Under the pieces are notes generated by a model. That model was given only the letters and a program-made list of their open reading frames with translations. It ran no database searches and had not been told where the DNA came from. Position numbers and translations under genes: made by a program. From Melioribacter roseus (GTDB lineage: Bacteria; Bacteroidota; Ignavibacteria; Ignavibacteriales; Melioribacteraceae), in assembly GCA_020724265.1 (NCBI GenBank), contig DYHH01000011.1, positions 1-64,000 on the forward strand: DNA of 64,000 bases. The letters are read 5' to 3'. Below, piece by piece: positions 17,890-27,755 of this stretch; the stretch's first letter is position 1; every line of letters starts with the position of its first letter.

Positions 17890-18921
17890 ATGCCGGTTGT
17901 AAATTATGATAAGTACTGTAAAATGTTGGACAACGCAAAGAAAAACAAATTCGCTTATCCTGCTATCAATGTAACAAGTGAGGTTACTGCTAATGCAGTT
18001 TTGGAAGCATTTGCAGAAATGAAATCAGATGGTATAATTCAAGTAAGTACAGGCGGCGGTGAGTTTGCTTCGGGAATAATGTTAAAAGATGCAGCACTCG
18101 GTGCGATATCAATTGCAAATCATATTCATCTTGTCGCTGATAAATATGATATTAACGTTGCACTTCACACAGACCATTGCCAGCCGAAAAAAGTAAACTC
18201 GTTTCTACGACCTTTAATTGATGAATCAAGAAGAAGAGTTGCTGAAGGAAAACTTCCTTTATTTAACTCTCACATGTTTGACGGAAGTGAACTTCCACTT
18301 GATGAGAATATGAAAATAGCAGTTGAACTATTAAAAGAGTGTAAAGAGCTGGGAATTATTTTAGAAGTTGAAGCCGGTGTTGTCGGCGGAGAAGAAGATG
18401 GTGTAAGCAATGAAGATGCTCCTGCTGAAAAACTTTATACAACTCCCGAAGACATGCTTTATGTTTATGAAAAACTCAGCAAAGTGGAAGGTGCGCGATA
18501 TATGTTTGCCGCAACATTCGGAAATGTTCATGGTGTTTATAAGCCGGGTAATGTTAAACTTCGTCCCTCTATATTGAAAGAAGGGCAAGCTGCAGTTGTT
18601 GCTAAATACGGTGATGCTGCTGCGTTCGATTTGGTGTTTCACGGGGGAAGCGGTTCTTCTTTAGAAGAAATTAGAGAAACCTTAGAATACGGCGTTATTA
18701 AAATGAATGTTGATACCGATACTCAATATGCATTCACAAAACCGATAGTCGATCACATGTTCAAAAATTATGACGGTGTTCTTAAAATTGAAGGTGAAGT
18801 TGGGAACAAAAAGCTTTATGATCCACGCACGTACATAAAGTTAGCCGAAACCGGAATGAAAGAAAGAGTTAAACAAGCCGTAAGTGATTTGCGCGGTGAA
18901 GGAACTACTTTAGGTGTATAA
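17890..18921 (+). CDS. fbaA: Class II fructose-bisphosphate aldolase
   Basis: This zinc-dependent enzyme interconverts fructose 1,6-bisphosphate with dihydroxyacetone phosphate and glyceraldehyde 3-phosphate. The protein has 343 residues, close to the long class IIA form. It has VALHTDHCQPKK with the zinc-ligand His, NSHMFDGSELPLDEN, LEVEAGVVGGEEDGV, the zinc ligand in AATFGNVHGVYKPG, LVFHGGSGSSLEEI for phosphate binding, and MNVDTDTQYAFT. AGGAGG precedes the ATG. A hairpin follows immediately and is shared with the convergent trpF-like gene. Confidence 0.95.
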   Translation: MPVVNYDKYCKMLDNAKKNKFAYPAINVTSEVTANAVLEAFAEMKSDGIIQVSTGGGEFASGIMLKDAALGAISIANHIHLVADKYDINVALHTDHCQPKKVNSFLRPLIDESRRRVAEGKLPLFNSHMFDGSELPLDENMKIAVELLKECKELGIILEVEAGVVGGEEDGVSNEDAPAEKLYTTPEDMLYVYEKLSKVEGARYMFAATFGNVHGVYKPGNVKLRPSILKEGQAAVVAKYGDAAAFDLVFHGGSGSSLEEIRETLEYGVIKMNVDTDTQYAFTKPIVDHMFKNYDGVLKIEGEVGNKKLYDPRTYIKLAETGMKERVKQAVSDLRGEGTTLGV

Positions 18922-18924
18922 AAA

Positions 18925-18960
18925 TTTACCCGGATTTTCTAACCGGAAATCCGGGTTGAA
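18925..18960. terminator. Shared terminator hairpin between fbaA and the TrpF-like gene
   Basis: ACCCGGATTT (18928-18937) pairs with AAATCCGGGT (18947-18956). The stop codon of the minus-strand TrpF-like gene (18939) lies in the loop region. The T-rich tail is better on the minus strand (AAATTTTTA). Confidence 0.75.
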
Positions 18961-19607
18961 TTTACTTTTTCAAAAAACTCTCTTAATTTATTTTCATCAA
19001 GTTTTCCGTTTGTTCTAACACCGCTGCAGATATCCAAACCATAAGGTGTAACGGTTTTGATAGCATCTTCAACATTGTTCGGATTCAATCCGCCGGCAAG
19101 AAATACCGGCTTCGAAACAGAACAAACAATCTTTTTACTTAATTGCCAATCGTGTGTACGCCCGGTACCTCCGAGTTCTTTTACATCCAATTTTTGATTA
19201 CCAGAATCGAGTAAAATACCGTCAACATCTTCTGCAATTTTAATTGCTTCTTCAACTGATGAATCATCATTAACATGGATTACCTGTACAATTGAAATAC
19301 CAGGCAATGCTTCTTTTAATTCTTTGTGAGTACCTTCCAAAAGATGATCTACAATTTGTATTGTATTTGTTTTGCAATTCTTTTGATGTGCAATTATTTC
19401 TTTAACACTTTGTCTGCTGGTTAACAAAAAAGTGGAGATGCCGGGAGGTGTTTGCAGAGCAATTTCCTCAATTAATTCATCATTAATAACACCGGGACCG
19501 CTCGGCATTTCTGCAACAAGACCAATTGCAGACGCACCGTATCTTATGGCAAGTTTCATCTCTTCAACGGAAGAAATACAACATATTTTAACTCGTGGTT
19601 TATACAT
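18939..19607 (-). CDS. Divergent stand-alone TrpF-like (phosphoribosylanthranilate isomerase) protein
   Basis: The protein has 222 residues in a TIM barrel of the TrpF type. The start RVKICCISS matches the family RVKICGIT with the catalytic Cys kept and Gly changed to Cys. The acid side is DGILLDSG, followed by GGTGRTHDWQLSK. The phosphate loops are FLAGGLNPNNVEDAI and LDICSGVRTNGKLDENK. The usual SPR phosphate motif after beta strand 2 is replaced by EMPSGPGVIND. No other trp gene is nearby. It may be a true TrpF acting away from its operon or a paralogue with another substrate. Confidence 0.78.
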   Translation of the reverse strand: MYKPRVKICCISSVEEMKLAIRYGASAIGLVAEMPSGPGVINDELIEEIALQTPPGISTFLLTSRQSVKEIIAHQKNCKTNTIQIVDHLLEGTHKELKEALPGISIVQVIHVNDDSSVEEAIKIAEDVDGILLDSGNQKLDVKELGGTGRTHDWQLSKKIVCSVSKPVFLAGGLNPNNVEDAIKTVTPYGLDICSGVRTNGKLDENKLREFFEKVNSTRISG

Positions 19608-19658
19608 AATCTATCTTGAAAAAATTTGAAGGCACAATAATATGAAATTCTGGGAATA

Positions 19659-19695
19659 AAAAATCCCTAAAGTTAAAGTGACTTTAGGGATTTAA
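19659..19695 (-). terminator. Terminator downstream of the peroxiredoxin gene
   Basis: A 13-base-pair perfect stem joins 19661-19673 (AAATCCCTAAAGT) and 19681-19693 around a seven-base loop. On the minus strand it runs into TTTTTT. It lies between the peroxiredoxin stop (19722) and the TrpF-like start (19607), so the two minus-strand genes are probably separate units. Confidence 0.88.
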
Positions 19696-19721
19696 TGAGG
19701 GTGTTCCAACAGCAATGGAAA

Positions 19722-20381
19722 TTAATTGTCAAGTTTCTTGAACTTAAACCACCAATCGTAACCTTCAGCTTCTTTTTCTCTTGCTCTTGCAGTAACAACA
19801 TCTTTTGGAGGAGGAATAATTACTTTGTCACCAATTATTTCGTTATTAGGCCAATTCTCAGGCATAGCCACTTTTTGTGAATCGGAAATTTGTAATGCTT
19901 TCAAAGCACGTAATACTTCGTCAACTTGTCGTCCGATTTCTTGCGGGTAATAAATCATTAATCTAATCTTACCTTCCGGATCGATTAAAAATACAGCACG
20001 AACCGTATTTGTTCCTTTACCGGGATGAATCATTCCTAATTTCATAGCAACTCTTCCCATGTCGTCTGCTATTACAGGAAAAGGAATTTCAACATTAAGA
20101 TTATCTTTAATCCAATCGACCCATTTGATGTGTGAAAATACTTGGTCAATTGAGTGACCGATAAGTTCTGCATTCAATTTTTTGAATTCATCCGCTCTTT
20201 TAGCAAATGCAACAAATTCTGTTGTACAAACAGGTGTAAAATCACCGGGATGGCTGAATAGTACTATCCATTTTCCTTTGTAATCACCGGGAATGTTTTT
20301 CATTCCGTGTGTAGTTTGTACTTCTATATTCGGCATTTCTTCACCAAGCAGTGGAATACCAACTCTTCTTTCTTCTGACAT
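19722..20381 (-). CDS. Prx6-type 1-Cys peroxiredoxin
   Basis: The protein has 219 residues and is cytoplasmic. The peroxidatic motif is [14 protein letters not shown] with Cys52. [15 protein letters not shown] and [17 protein letters not shown] are typical of the Prx6 group. The long C-terminal arm ends [14 protein letters not shown]. In archaeal and many bacterial relatives this arm carries one or two Cys (CxDWWFCxK), but here both positions are Tyr and Lys, and Cys52 is the only cysteine. A 1-Cys mechanism that needs an external thiol is therefore predicted. It reduces peroxides. Confidence 0.93.
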   Translation of the reverse strand: MSEERRVGIPLLGEEMPNIEVQTTHGMKNIPGDYKGKWIVLFSHPGDFTPVCTTEFVAFAKRADEFKKLNAELIGHSIDQVFSHIKWVDWIKDNLNVEIPFPVIADDMGRVAMKLGMIHPGKGTNTVRAVFLIDPEGKIRLMIYYPQEIGRQVDEVLRALKALQISDSQKVAMPENWPNNEIIGDKVIIPPPKDVVTARAREKEAEGYDWWFKFKKLDN

Positions 20382-20575
20382 ACTTAACTCCTATTATTGT
20401 TATATTTAGTGTGATTATATATCCATAAGATGACAAAACATCTTATGAGATTCACGGCATAAAATGAAGATTAACTTATCCCAATAAACATTTGTGCGTC
20501 AATTTTAGTTCAAGAAACGCGTAACATTTTAATGCGATTTAAGGTAAATTTGCAAACAAATAATTAGGATGGTTT

Positions 20576-20791
20576 ATGTTAAGCAAAAAATTACTTGATG
20601 TTTTATGCTGTCCGGAAACTAAAGCCGATCTTGTACTTGATGGAAATTTTTTAGTATCAACAGATAAAACAACAAGAAGACGTTATAGAATTGAGGACGA
20701 TATTCCGATAATGTTAATAGAAGAATCCGAACAGCTTGATGAGAAAACTTGGCGGGAAATCATGAAACGCCATGGTAAATCCGTTGATTAA
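20576..20791 (+). CDS. Trm112 family small protein
   Basis: The protein has 71 residues. It begins LSKKLLDVLCCPETKADLVL, has a middle RRRYRIEDDIPIMLIEE, and matches bacterial Trm112/YcaR. Eukaryotic Trm112 activates methyltransferases; the bacterial form is small and its partner is uncertain. Only the first Cys pair is present. It is the first gene of a long plus-strand run, 36 bases before the FAD oxidase gene. Confidence 0.88.
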   Translation: MLSKKLLDVLCCPETKADLVLDGNFLVSTDKTTRRRYRIEDDIPIMLIEESEQLDEKTWREIMKRHGKSVD

Positions 20792-20827
20792 TTCCTTCGA
20801 AATTCTAATCTATATAATTTCAAAACA

Positions 20828-22318
20828 ATGTTAATTAAAACAGATCAAACAGAAATCCAAAACTATCTTGTAGATGCCTCAAATTATAAAGGCAATTGCG
20901 AGGAGGTGTACTTTCCGGAAACAAAAGAAGAAGTTGTCTCTGTTTTAAAATCTGCAGATTCTTCTAAACAGAAAGTTACAATTTGCGGTAATAGAACCGG
21001 GCTTACCGGCGGAAGTGTTCCTGCTGAGGGAATTCTTATTTCGACAGATAAGTTGAATCGTATAATAGAAATTAATGAAAAAGAAAAATATGCAGTTGTT
21101 CAACCTGGAGTATTGCTAAGAGAGTTTATTAACCTAGTTGAGGAAAAAGAATTATTCTATCCCCCCGATCCAACCGAAAAAGATTGTTATATCGGCGGTA
21201 CTATCGCAAACAATGCATCCGGCTCTAAAACATTTAAGTATGGTCCAACACGAGATTATGTTATAGCACTAGAAATCATTTTGCCTAATGGCGAAGAAAT
21301 TTATTTGGAAAGAGGAAAGTTTTTTGCAAGTGATAACAATTTGCGTTTAACATCAAAAAGCGGAAAGCAACTAGAGATTATTCTTCCGCGATATCAAATG
21401 CCGAAAACAAAACATGCCGCCGGTTATTTTATTAAAGAAAACATGGACGCAATTGATTTGTTTATTGGTGCGGAAGGAACACTGGGATTTATTACGGAAA
21501 TTAAATTAAAATTATTAAACAAGCCTCAAAATATTTTGTCTTCGGTAATATTTTTTAATGATGAAAATGACGGACTTGATTTTATTGAGAATGCTCGAAA
21601 TGAATCATATAAAAACAGAAATGAAAACATATTCGATAATATTGATGCATTAGCTCTTGAATTTTTTGACGAAAACTCGCTGAAGTTTTTAATTGAGGAT
21701 TTTCCTAACATACCGGGTAACACAAAAGCAGCAGTTTGGTTTGAACAGGAATTCTCCAAAGAAAACGAAGAACTAATTTTTAACAGATGGATTGAATTAA
21801 TAGAACAATGTAACGGTAATGTTGAAACTGCTTGGTTTGCAAATAATATTAATGACAGGGAACAATTCGGTGAATTTCGTCATGCTGTTTCATGGAAGGT
21901 TAATGAATATATTTCTCGGAATAATATATTGAAAGTCGGTACCGATATTGCGGTTCCTGATAGTAGTTTTCGTGAATTTTATTTCTTCGCAAAGGACAAG
22001 GTGAGAGAAAGCGGTATCAATCAAATTGCTTATGGACATTTTGGCAACTCACATCTTCACTTAAACATGCTGCCTAAAAATGATGAGCAATATAGAGTTG
22101 CTAAAAATATTTATACTGAATTATGTCGTGAAGGTATTAAACTAAATGGAACAATTTCAGCCGAACATGGTATAGGAAAGTTAAAACGCGATTATTTATT
22201 AATGATGTTCGGTGAGGAAACAATCATACAAATGGCAAAATTGAAAAAGCAGATAGATCCAAACCTAATTTTGAATTACGGAAATATTATTGATCCAAAG
22301 TATTATGAGAATATTTAA
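20828..22318 (+). CDS. GlcD/Dld-type FAD-linked oxidase
   Basis: The protein has 496 residues. The N-terminal FAD-binding PCMH/VAO fold runs to about residue 230: YFPETKEEVVSVLK, CGNRTGLTGGSVPAEG, YPPDPTEKDCYIGGTIANNA and GAEGTLGFITEIKLKLL. The C-terminal cap domain has AYGHFGNSHLHLNMLP and ends NGTISAEHGIGKLKRDYL, then DPNLILNYGNI. The family oxidises 2-hydroxy acids (glycolate, D-lactate or similar). There is no Fe-S domain in this chain, and no GlcE or GlcF gene is adjacent. The substrate cannot be fixed from sequence. Its 3' end overlaps the TPR gene by 14 bases. Confidence 0.9.
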   Translation: MLIKTDQTEIQNYLVDASNYKGNCEEVYFPETKEEVVSVLKSADSSKQKVTICGNRTGLTGGSVPAEGILISTDKLNRIIEINEKEKYAVVQPGVLLREFINLVEEKELFYPPDPTEKDCYIGGTIANNASGSKTFKYGPTRDYVIALEIILPNGEEIYLERGKFFASDNNLRLTSKSGKQLEIILPRYQMPKTKHAAGYFIKENMDAIDLFIGAEGTLGFITEIKLKLLNKPQNILSSVIFFNDENDGLDFIENARNESYKNRNENIFDNIDALALEFFDENSLKFLIEDFPNIPGNTKAAVWFEQEFSKENEELIFNRWIELIEQCNGNVETAWFANNINDREQFGEFRHAVSWKVNEYISRNNILKVGTDIAVPDSSFREFYFFAKDKVRESGINQIAYGHFGNSHLHLNMLPKNDEQYRVAKNIYTELCREGIKLNGTISAEHGIGKLKRDYLLMMFGEETIIQMAKLKKQIDPNLILNYGNIIDPKYYENI

Positions 22319-24161
22319 ATATAGCGTAGTATTTTTTCTTTTATCCGGAATTATATTTTTCGCACAAGAGAAAAATCTTTCCAACATGTTCAGACTTGCA
22401 AAATCTTTTGAGCAGTCAGGACAATATGAAGAAGCAAAAACTATTTATAAAAATATATACAGCCAGCAGCCTTGGAACCATTCTTACTTAGAGGCACTCA
22501 ATAATATTTATATACAACTCAAAGAATACGATGAATCGATTGACCTAATATCAGCTGATATAAAAAAGAATCCCGAAAACATTAGTTTATATGGAATGCT
22601 CGGAAGCACTTATTATACAAAAGGAGATACATTAAAGGCATTTCAAACATGGGAAGATGGGATATCCTTAACTCACAACAGCGTCTCCTCGCATCGGGTA
22701 ATTATTAATTATGCACTTGAGAACAGAGCTTTCAATAAAGCTATCGAGTATTTGAAAAGAGGAAAAGAGCTAACACAAAACACGGATATTTTTTCACTCG
22801 ACCTTGCCCGAATTTATTCAATTACAATGAACTTTGAAAAAGCAGCCGTTGAATATTGCGAGATTATTAAAGATGATCCCACCAAAACACCGATGGTAAT
22901 AGGGAATATGATTTCATTTCTTTCGAGACCAAATGCATTACAGGAAACAATTGCTGCAGTGAGATCTTTTAATGAATCAAATAATATCACGGAAATTAAC
23001 AGAGTCCTTATTCAACTTTATCAGCTAAATAATGATTACGGCTCGGCTTATGAATATGTTGTTAAATTAGAATCACAAACAAATTCGAACGGAAGCGAAC
23101 TTTATAGATTTGCTCAAGAGGCTCTTCGTCAAAACAAATTTGATATTGCCGCAAAAGCCTTTAATAGGGTAGTTGAAGAATATCCGAAATCACCTTTAAT
23201 CCCTCAATCGCAAATAGGTTATGCAAAAACTTTCGAACAAGCACTTAACAGTAAAAGAGATTCGTTAATTGAAAATTGGAAACCCATAAGCAAAACCACT
23301 GTTGTTTTTGTTGATGACTACAAAAAGGTTATTGATTTATATCAACAAATTAACGAACAGTACCACGGAATTGAGGTCAAAAGCGAAACCGTTTTAAGAA
23401 TTGCAGAAATCTATTTTAAGAAACTAAACGAACTTGATACGGCTTCACAATTATATAATAATATTCTTTCATCAAATGCAATTCCACAGTTTCACTATGA
23501 AGCGAAATTACGGCTGGCGGAAATTAAAGTCCTAAAAGGGGATCTTGTTGACGCGGAAAATCTTTTGTTGGATGTCTCTATGAATAGAAAGCTACCGGAA
23601 CAAATTAGCAGTCATATAAATTTACTTCTCGGCAAGATTTATTTCTGGGAAGGGAATTTCGGTTCGGCTTCGGAAAAATTATCAAATGTTGCACAAAACT
23701 TATCAGATGATAATGCCAATGATGCGCTTCAACTTTTAGCATTGATAAAAACGTTAAAAAGTGATTCGTTGACTTTAGCTGAATATTCCAAAGCTGATTT
23801 TATGATTTACAAAAAGAATTTTTCGAACGCGGCGGAATTATTGAATGATCTTAAAGAAAACAAAAATCCCATTATTTCAGAGTTTTCAGCATTTAAGTAT
23901 GCGCAAGTTTTAATAGCCGGCGAGCAATATACCGCTGCGATTAAAACGCTTTCCGGTATTATGGAAGAAAGTTCGCTTCAAATGTTCAATCCGGAAATTC
24001 AATATTTATTAGGGGAAATAAAGTTTTTTGCTTTAAAAGATTATGACGGAGCCCTCTCGGCTTACAGAAATATACTTGAAAATTACAGTAACTCCTTATA
24101 TTTTGACAGGGCAAGACAAAAAATTGAGTACATTAACGAATATAAGAATAGACCAATATGA
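22305..24161 (+). CDS. Secreted TPR-repeat protein
   Basis: From the ATG at 22305 the protein has 618 residues, starting with a signal peptide ([21 protein letters not shown]). An ATG at 22290 would add five residues. At least ten tetratricopeptide-like helical pairs follow, for example [40 protein letters not shown] and [23 protein letters not shown] proteins scaffold complexes; a periplasmic envelope role is likely. It overlaps clpX by four bases (ATGA), which suggests translational coupling. Confidence 0.85.
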   Translation: MRIFKYSVVFFLLSGIIFFAQEKNLSNMFRLAKSFEQSGQYEEAKTIYKNIYSQQPWNHSYLEALNNIYIQLKEYDESIDLISADIKKNPENISLYGMLGSTYYTKGDTLKAFQTWEDGISLTHNSVSSHRVIINYALENRAFNKAIEYLKRGKELTQNTDIFSLDLARIYSITMNFEKAAVEYCEIIKDDPTKTPMVIGNMISFLSRPNALQETIAAVRSFNESNNITEINRVLIQLYQLNNDYGSAYEYVVKLESQTNSNGSELYRFAQEALRQNKFDIAAKAFNRVVEEYPKSPLIPQSQIGYAKTFEQALNSKRDSLIENWKPISKTTVVFVDDYKKVIDLYQQINEQYHGIEVKSETVLRIAEIYFKKLNELDTASQLYNNILSSNAIPQFHYEAKLRLAEIKVLKGDLVDAENLLLDVSMNRKLPEQISSHINLLLGKIYFWEGNFGSASEKLSNVAQNLSDDNANDALQLLALIKTLKSDSLTLAEYSKADFMIYKKNFSNAAELLNDLKENKNPIISEFSAFKYAQVLIAGEQYTAAIKTLSGIMEESSLQMFNPEIQYLLGEIKFFALKDYDGALSAYRNILENYSNSLYFDRARQKIEYINEYKNRPI

Positions 24162-25411
24162 ACAATCCTAAAAATCAACCAAATGTAAAATGTTCTTTTT
24201 GCGGAAGAGACGGAAACGAAGTAACATCAATGGTTGCCGGACCGGATGTATATATATGTGATATTTGCATCAGAACGAGCGTTGATATTCTTAAAAACAA
24301 CATCGCAGCAATCAGCAGTAAATCGAAAATTGCCACGGCTCTAACTCCCGAAATGATTAAACGTAGTCTCGATGAACACGTGATAGGTCAAGAACGGGCT
24401 AAGAAAGTTTTATCGGTTGCAGTTTACAATCATTACAAAAGAATAAACTCAAGTACTTCCTTTTTCGAATTAGATGACGTAGAAATTGAAAAAAGCAACA
24501 TTCTATTAATCGGTCCAACCGGTGTAGGAAAAACATTAATTGCTCAAACTCTTGCAAAAATTTTAGATGTTCCATTTGCAATTGCCGATGCAACAACATT
24601 AACAGAAGCCGGTTATGTAGGTGATGATGTTGAGACAGTTCTGGTCAGATTGCTGCAAGCTGCCGATTATAATTTAGAAAAAGCTCAAAAAGGTATTATC
24701 TATATTGATGAGATTGATAAGATAGCGAGAAAGAGCGAAAGTACTTCTATTACACGAGACGTTTCCGGCGAAGGAGTTCAGCAAGCATTGTTGAAAATAC
24801 TTGAAGGAACGGTTGCAGGCGTTCCGCCCAGAGGTGGGAGAAAACATCCCGAGCAAAGTTTGATTAATATCAATACGAAAAATATATTATTCATTGTTGG
24901 CGGTGCTTTCGACGGTATAGACCCGATAATTGCTTCGCGCGTTAAGAAAAATATTATGGGCTTCGATACAAGTTTTTCCGAAAAACGAAATGAGGAAAGA
25001 GATCAACTCCTTCAGTTAATACAGCCGGAAGATTTGTTAAAGTATGGATTAATACCGGAACTGATCGGAAGACTTCCGATTATAGCCCCTCTTCATTCAT
25101 TAAACAAAGAAGCACTCAAGCAAATTTTGACACAACCCAAAAATGCTATCATTAAACAATTTAAAAAATTGTTTATAATGGAAGGTGTTGAACTTGAATT
25201 TGAGAAGGGCTCATTGGATATGATTGTCGAAAAAGCAATTGAACGAAAAACCGGAGCACGCGCACTTCGTTCCATTGTTGAAGGTGTTCTGCTCGATATA
25301 ATGTTTGAATTACCGAATATGAATAATATTGAAAAGTGTCTTATTACAAAAGATACAATCAACAAAGGATCTAAACCGATTTATATTAAGGCAGACCGAA
25401 AATCTGCATAG
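24158..25411 (+). CDS. clpX: ClpX, ATPase subunit of the ClpXP protease
   Basis: ClpX unfolds tagged proteins and feeds them to ClpP. The protein has 417 residues. The N-terminal zinc-binding domain has Cys12, Cys15, Cys34 and Cys37 (CSFCGRDG and YICDICI). Walker A is GPTGVGKT at 119-126, the Walker B region is [14 protein letters not shown], and the pore-loop area lies near [10 protein letters not shown]. The sensor and C-terminal D2 region includes [16 protein letters not shown] and [15 protein letters not shown]. clpP is not in the window. It is unusual to find clpX behind a TPR gene and an FAD oxidase gene. Confidence 0.97.
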   Translation: MNNPKNQPNVKCSFCGRDGNEVTSMVAGPDVYICDICIRTSVDILKNNIAAISSKSKIATALTPEMIKRSLDEHVIGQERAKKVLSVAVYNHYKRINSSTSFFELDDVEIEKSNILLIGPTGVGKTLIAQTLAKILDVPFAIADATTLTEAGYVGDDVETVLVRLLQAADYNLEKAQKGIIYIDEIDKIARKSESTSITRDVSGEGVQQALLKILEGTVAGVPPRGGRKHPEQSLININTKNILFIVGGAFDGIDPIIASRVKKNIMGFDTSFSEKRNEERDQLLQLIQPEDLLKYGLIPELIGRLPIIAPLHSLNKEALKQILTQPKNAIIKQFKKLFIMEGVELEFEKGSLDMIVEKAIERKTGARALRSIVEGVLLDIMFELPNMNNIEKCLITKDTINKGSKPIYIKADRKSA

Positions 25412-25442
25412 TATTTATTTAAAACCCCGGTAGATTTTTCCC

Positions 25443-26696
25443 ATGAAGAGAATGCTGATAATTTTTCTGCTTAGCGGATCAATTTTATTTGCTCAAAATA
25501 AACTGCTGATCAATATGGACCTCGAGCAAACCGATCATCTAAAAGCTTACGGCGTAACTTACAATGCCCTCGATAAAGGAGCTACCGCCGATTGGCTTTT
25601 AAACTACCGCGGCGGATCATTCCTTTTTGATTACGATGATCAATTAGCGCTTACATGTAAATTAAAAGGCGTCTCTTTTGAAGTAATATCCAGTGCTCAG
25701 GCTGTCGAAATTTTTGCTTATGTTCAAAGTGAAGAACAAAATATGGATGTTGTTAGACTTGAAAAATCACCCCGTATCGGTGTGTTTGTCCCGGAAGGAT
25801 TTTTACCTTGGGATGATGCCGTATCACTTGTCCTTGATTATGCAGAAGTTCCTTATGATAAACTTTGGATTCAGGAAATTTTAAGAGGTGATCTGGAAAA
25901 TTATGATTGGCTTCATCTTCATCACGAAGATTTTACCGGTCAATACGGAAAATTTTATGCAAGTTTCAGTAACGCTCAATGGTATATTGAACAGCAAATG
26001 CTCTATGAAAATGAAGCAAAGAAATTAGGCTTCGCAAAAGTCAGCAAAATGGAATTAGCAGTAGCCCTTGAAATTAGAGAATATATTTCCCGCGGCGGTT
26101 TTCTCTTTGCTATGTGTTCGGCAACCGATTCGTATGATATAGCGCTTGCAGCTAAAAATGTAGACATTGTTGATAGAATGTTCGATGGTGATCCACCCGA
26201 TCCAAATGCTCAGGAAAAATTAGATTTTTCGCAAACCCTTGCCTTTGAAAATTTTGAACTGGAAATGAATCCATATATTTATGAATACAGCAACATAGAT
26301 ATTCAGCCAATTGAAATCGGTAATCAGCAAAATGATTATTTTACTCTTTTCGAGTTTTCTGCTAAGTATGATCCTGTTCCTACAATGTTAACTCAAAATC
26401 ATGTTAATGTAATTCGCGGATTTATGGGACAGACAACTATGTTCAGAAAAGAATTGATAAAAAATTCGGTTTATATTCTTGGTGAACGCGAAGGAACAAA
26501 TCAAGTAAAATATATTCATGGAAATTACGGAAGAGGTTTTTTTACATTTTACGGAGGACATGATCCGGAAGACTATCAACATGCGGTAGGAGATCCCGAA
26601 ACGGATTTGAGTCTTCATAAAAATTCTCCCGGTTACAGGTTAATACTTAATAATATTCTTTTCCCGGCAGCAAAAAAGAAAAAGCAAAAAACATAA
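25443..26696 (+). CDS. Conserved secreted Bacteroidota protein with GATase1-like region
   Basis: The protein has 417 residues with a signal peptide ending SILFAQ. It starts KLLINMDLEQTDHLKAYGVTYNAL and WLLNYRGGSFLFDY, a pattern common across Bacteroidota. Such proteins are often labelled asparagine synthetase B, but I see no glutamine amidotransferase Cys at the N-terminus and no ATP-binding synthetase domain. RIGVFVPEGFLPWDDAVSLVLDYA, the central YISRGGFLFAMCSATDSYDI and the late YIHGNYGRGFFTFYGGHDPED suggest a class I amidotransferase-like or DUF4159-like fold. The function is unknown. It follows clpX by 31 bases. Confidence 0.75.
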   Translation: MKRMLIIFLLSGSILFAQNKLLINMDLEQTDHLKAYGVTYNALDKGATADWLLNYRGGSFLFDYDDQLALTCKLKGVSFEVISSAQAVEIFAYVQSEEQNMDVVRLEKSPRIGVFVPEGFLPWDDAVSLVLDYAEVPYDKLWIQEILRGDLENYDWLHLHHEDFTGQYGKFYASFSNAQWYIEQQMLYENEAKKLGFAKVSKMELAVALEIREYISRGGFLFAMCSATDSYDIALAAKNVDIVDRMFDGDPPDPNAQEKLDFSQTLAFENFELEMNPYIYEYSNIDIQPIEIGNQQNDYFTLFEFSAKYDPVPTMLTQNHVNVIRGFMGQTTMFRKELIKNSVYILGEREGTNQVKYIHGNYGRGFFTFYGGHDPEDYQHAVGDPETDLSLHKNSPGYRLILNNILFPAAKKKKQKT

Positions 26697-26708
26697 TCCG
26701 GATATAAA

Positions 26709-27365
26709 ATGAAATTGTTAAAAATTAATAACAGCGATGAAAAAATTGAAGTAGGCAAATTAGTATGCGTAGGAAGAAATTATGCGAAACATGCCGAAGA
26801 AATGGGTAACGAAATTCCGGAATTTCCGTTAATTTTTTTAAAGCCGTCCTCGTCATTAATTCATGCAAATGAAAGTATAATAAAGCCTCGAAATTCTGGT
26901 GAATTACACCATGAAGTTGAATTAGTTTTATTTATCGGTAAGAATATTAAAAATGCTGATGAAGTTCTTGCCGAGCAAGCAATTTATGGTTATGCGGTAG
27001 GTTTGGATATGACATTGCGTGATATTCAAAGTGAATTAAAAAAGAAAGGTCATCCTTGGACTTTAGCAAAAGTTTTTGATACCTCTGCGGTGATTTCTGA
27101 TATAACTTTGAAAAAAGATTATCTTCTTCAAGGAAATGAAAAAATTGAGCTTTCGGTAAATAATGAAGTTAAGCAATCATCAACTTTAGATTTTATGTTA
27201 TTCAATGCAGTTCAAATTGTTGTTTATCTTTCATCAAAATTTACCCTGGAAAGAGGAGACTTAATATTTACCGGAACTCCTGAGGGGGTTGGTGCTGTTA
27301 ATGTGGGAGATGAAATTTTCGCAGCTATTCAAAATATTGGTAAACTTAAAGTGAAAGTAGAATGA
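26709..27365 (+). CDS. Fumarylacetoacetate hydrolase (FAH) family protein
   Basis: The protein has 218 residues. KLVCVGRNYAKHAEEMGN, PLIFLKPSSSLI, and the metal ligands in ELHHEVELVLFIGK and GLDMTLRDIQ match FAH-domain hydrolases and decarboxylases. FTGTPEGVGAVNVGD closes the site. Members include acylpyruvate hydrolase and oxaloacetate decarboxylase (FAHD1-like); the size and motifs fit that group. The substrate is not certain. It lies 12 bases after the previous gene and three bases before the rhodanese gene. Confidence 0.9.
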   Translation: MKLLKINNSDEKIEVGKLVCVGRNYAKHAEEMGNEIPEFPLIFLKPSSSLIHANESIIKPRNSGELHHEVELVLFIGKNIKNADEVLAEQAIYGYAVGLDMTLRDIQSELKKKGHPWTLAKVFDTSAVISDITLKKDYLLQGNEKIELSVNNEVKQSSTLDFMLFNAVQIVVYLSSKFTLERGDLIFTGTPEGVGAVNVGDEIFAAIQNIGKLKVKVE

Positions 27366-27368
27366 TCT

Positions 27369-27755
27369 ATGAAAATAAAAATTTTTTTTGCGGCATTCTT
27401 AATTCTGATAAATACTTCTTGTGCTCAAAGACCAAATGTTCCTTCAGTATCAATTGAGGAATTTATAGAAAATATGAATTCTGATTCATCTCTTGTAATT
27501 CTTGATGTTAGAACCCCACAAGAATTAGAAAGTTCTTTGGGAAAAATTGAGTCGGTTATTAATATTCCTGTACAAGAATTATCTGAAAGAGTCGATGAAT
27601 TAGAAGCTTATAAAAATAAAAACATAGCCGTGATTTGCAGAACCGGTAATCGCTCTACATTTGCAACTAAATTTCTACTTGATAACGGTTACAATGCTTA
27701 TAATGTTTTAGATGGAATGGTTAAATATAAAGAACTTGCGGGGATTGAAAAATGA
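27369..27755 (+). CDS. Rhodanese-like lipoprotein
   Basis: The protein has 128 residues with a lipobox (LINTSC, Cys18), so it should be anchored in the envelope. A single rhodanese domain follows: VILDVRTPQELESSLGKI, INIPVQEL and the active loop ICRTGNRS with Cys90. It moves sulfane sulfur or senses thiols; partners are unknown. Its stop overlaps the start of the ArsC-like gene by four bases. Confidence 0.88.
   Translation: MKIKIFFAAFLILINTSCAQRPNVPSVSIEEFIENMNSDSSLVILDVRTPQELESSLGKIESVINIPVQELSERVDELEAYKNKNIAVICRTGNRSTFATKFLLDNGYNAYNVLDGMVKYKELAGIEK

Noticed and set aside
25443-26696. Asparagine synthetase B label often given to such proteins
   Set aside because: There is a signal peptide, no N-terminal catalytic Cys and no ATP pyrophosphatase motif.
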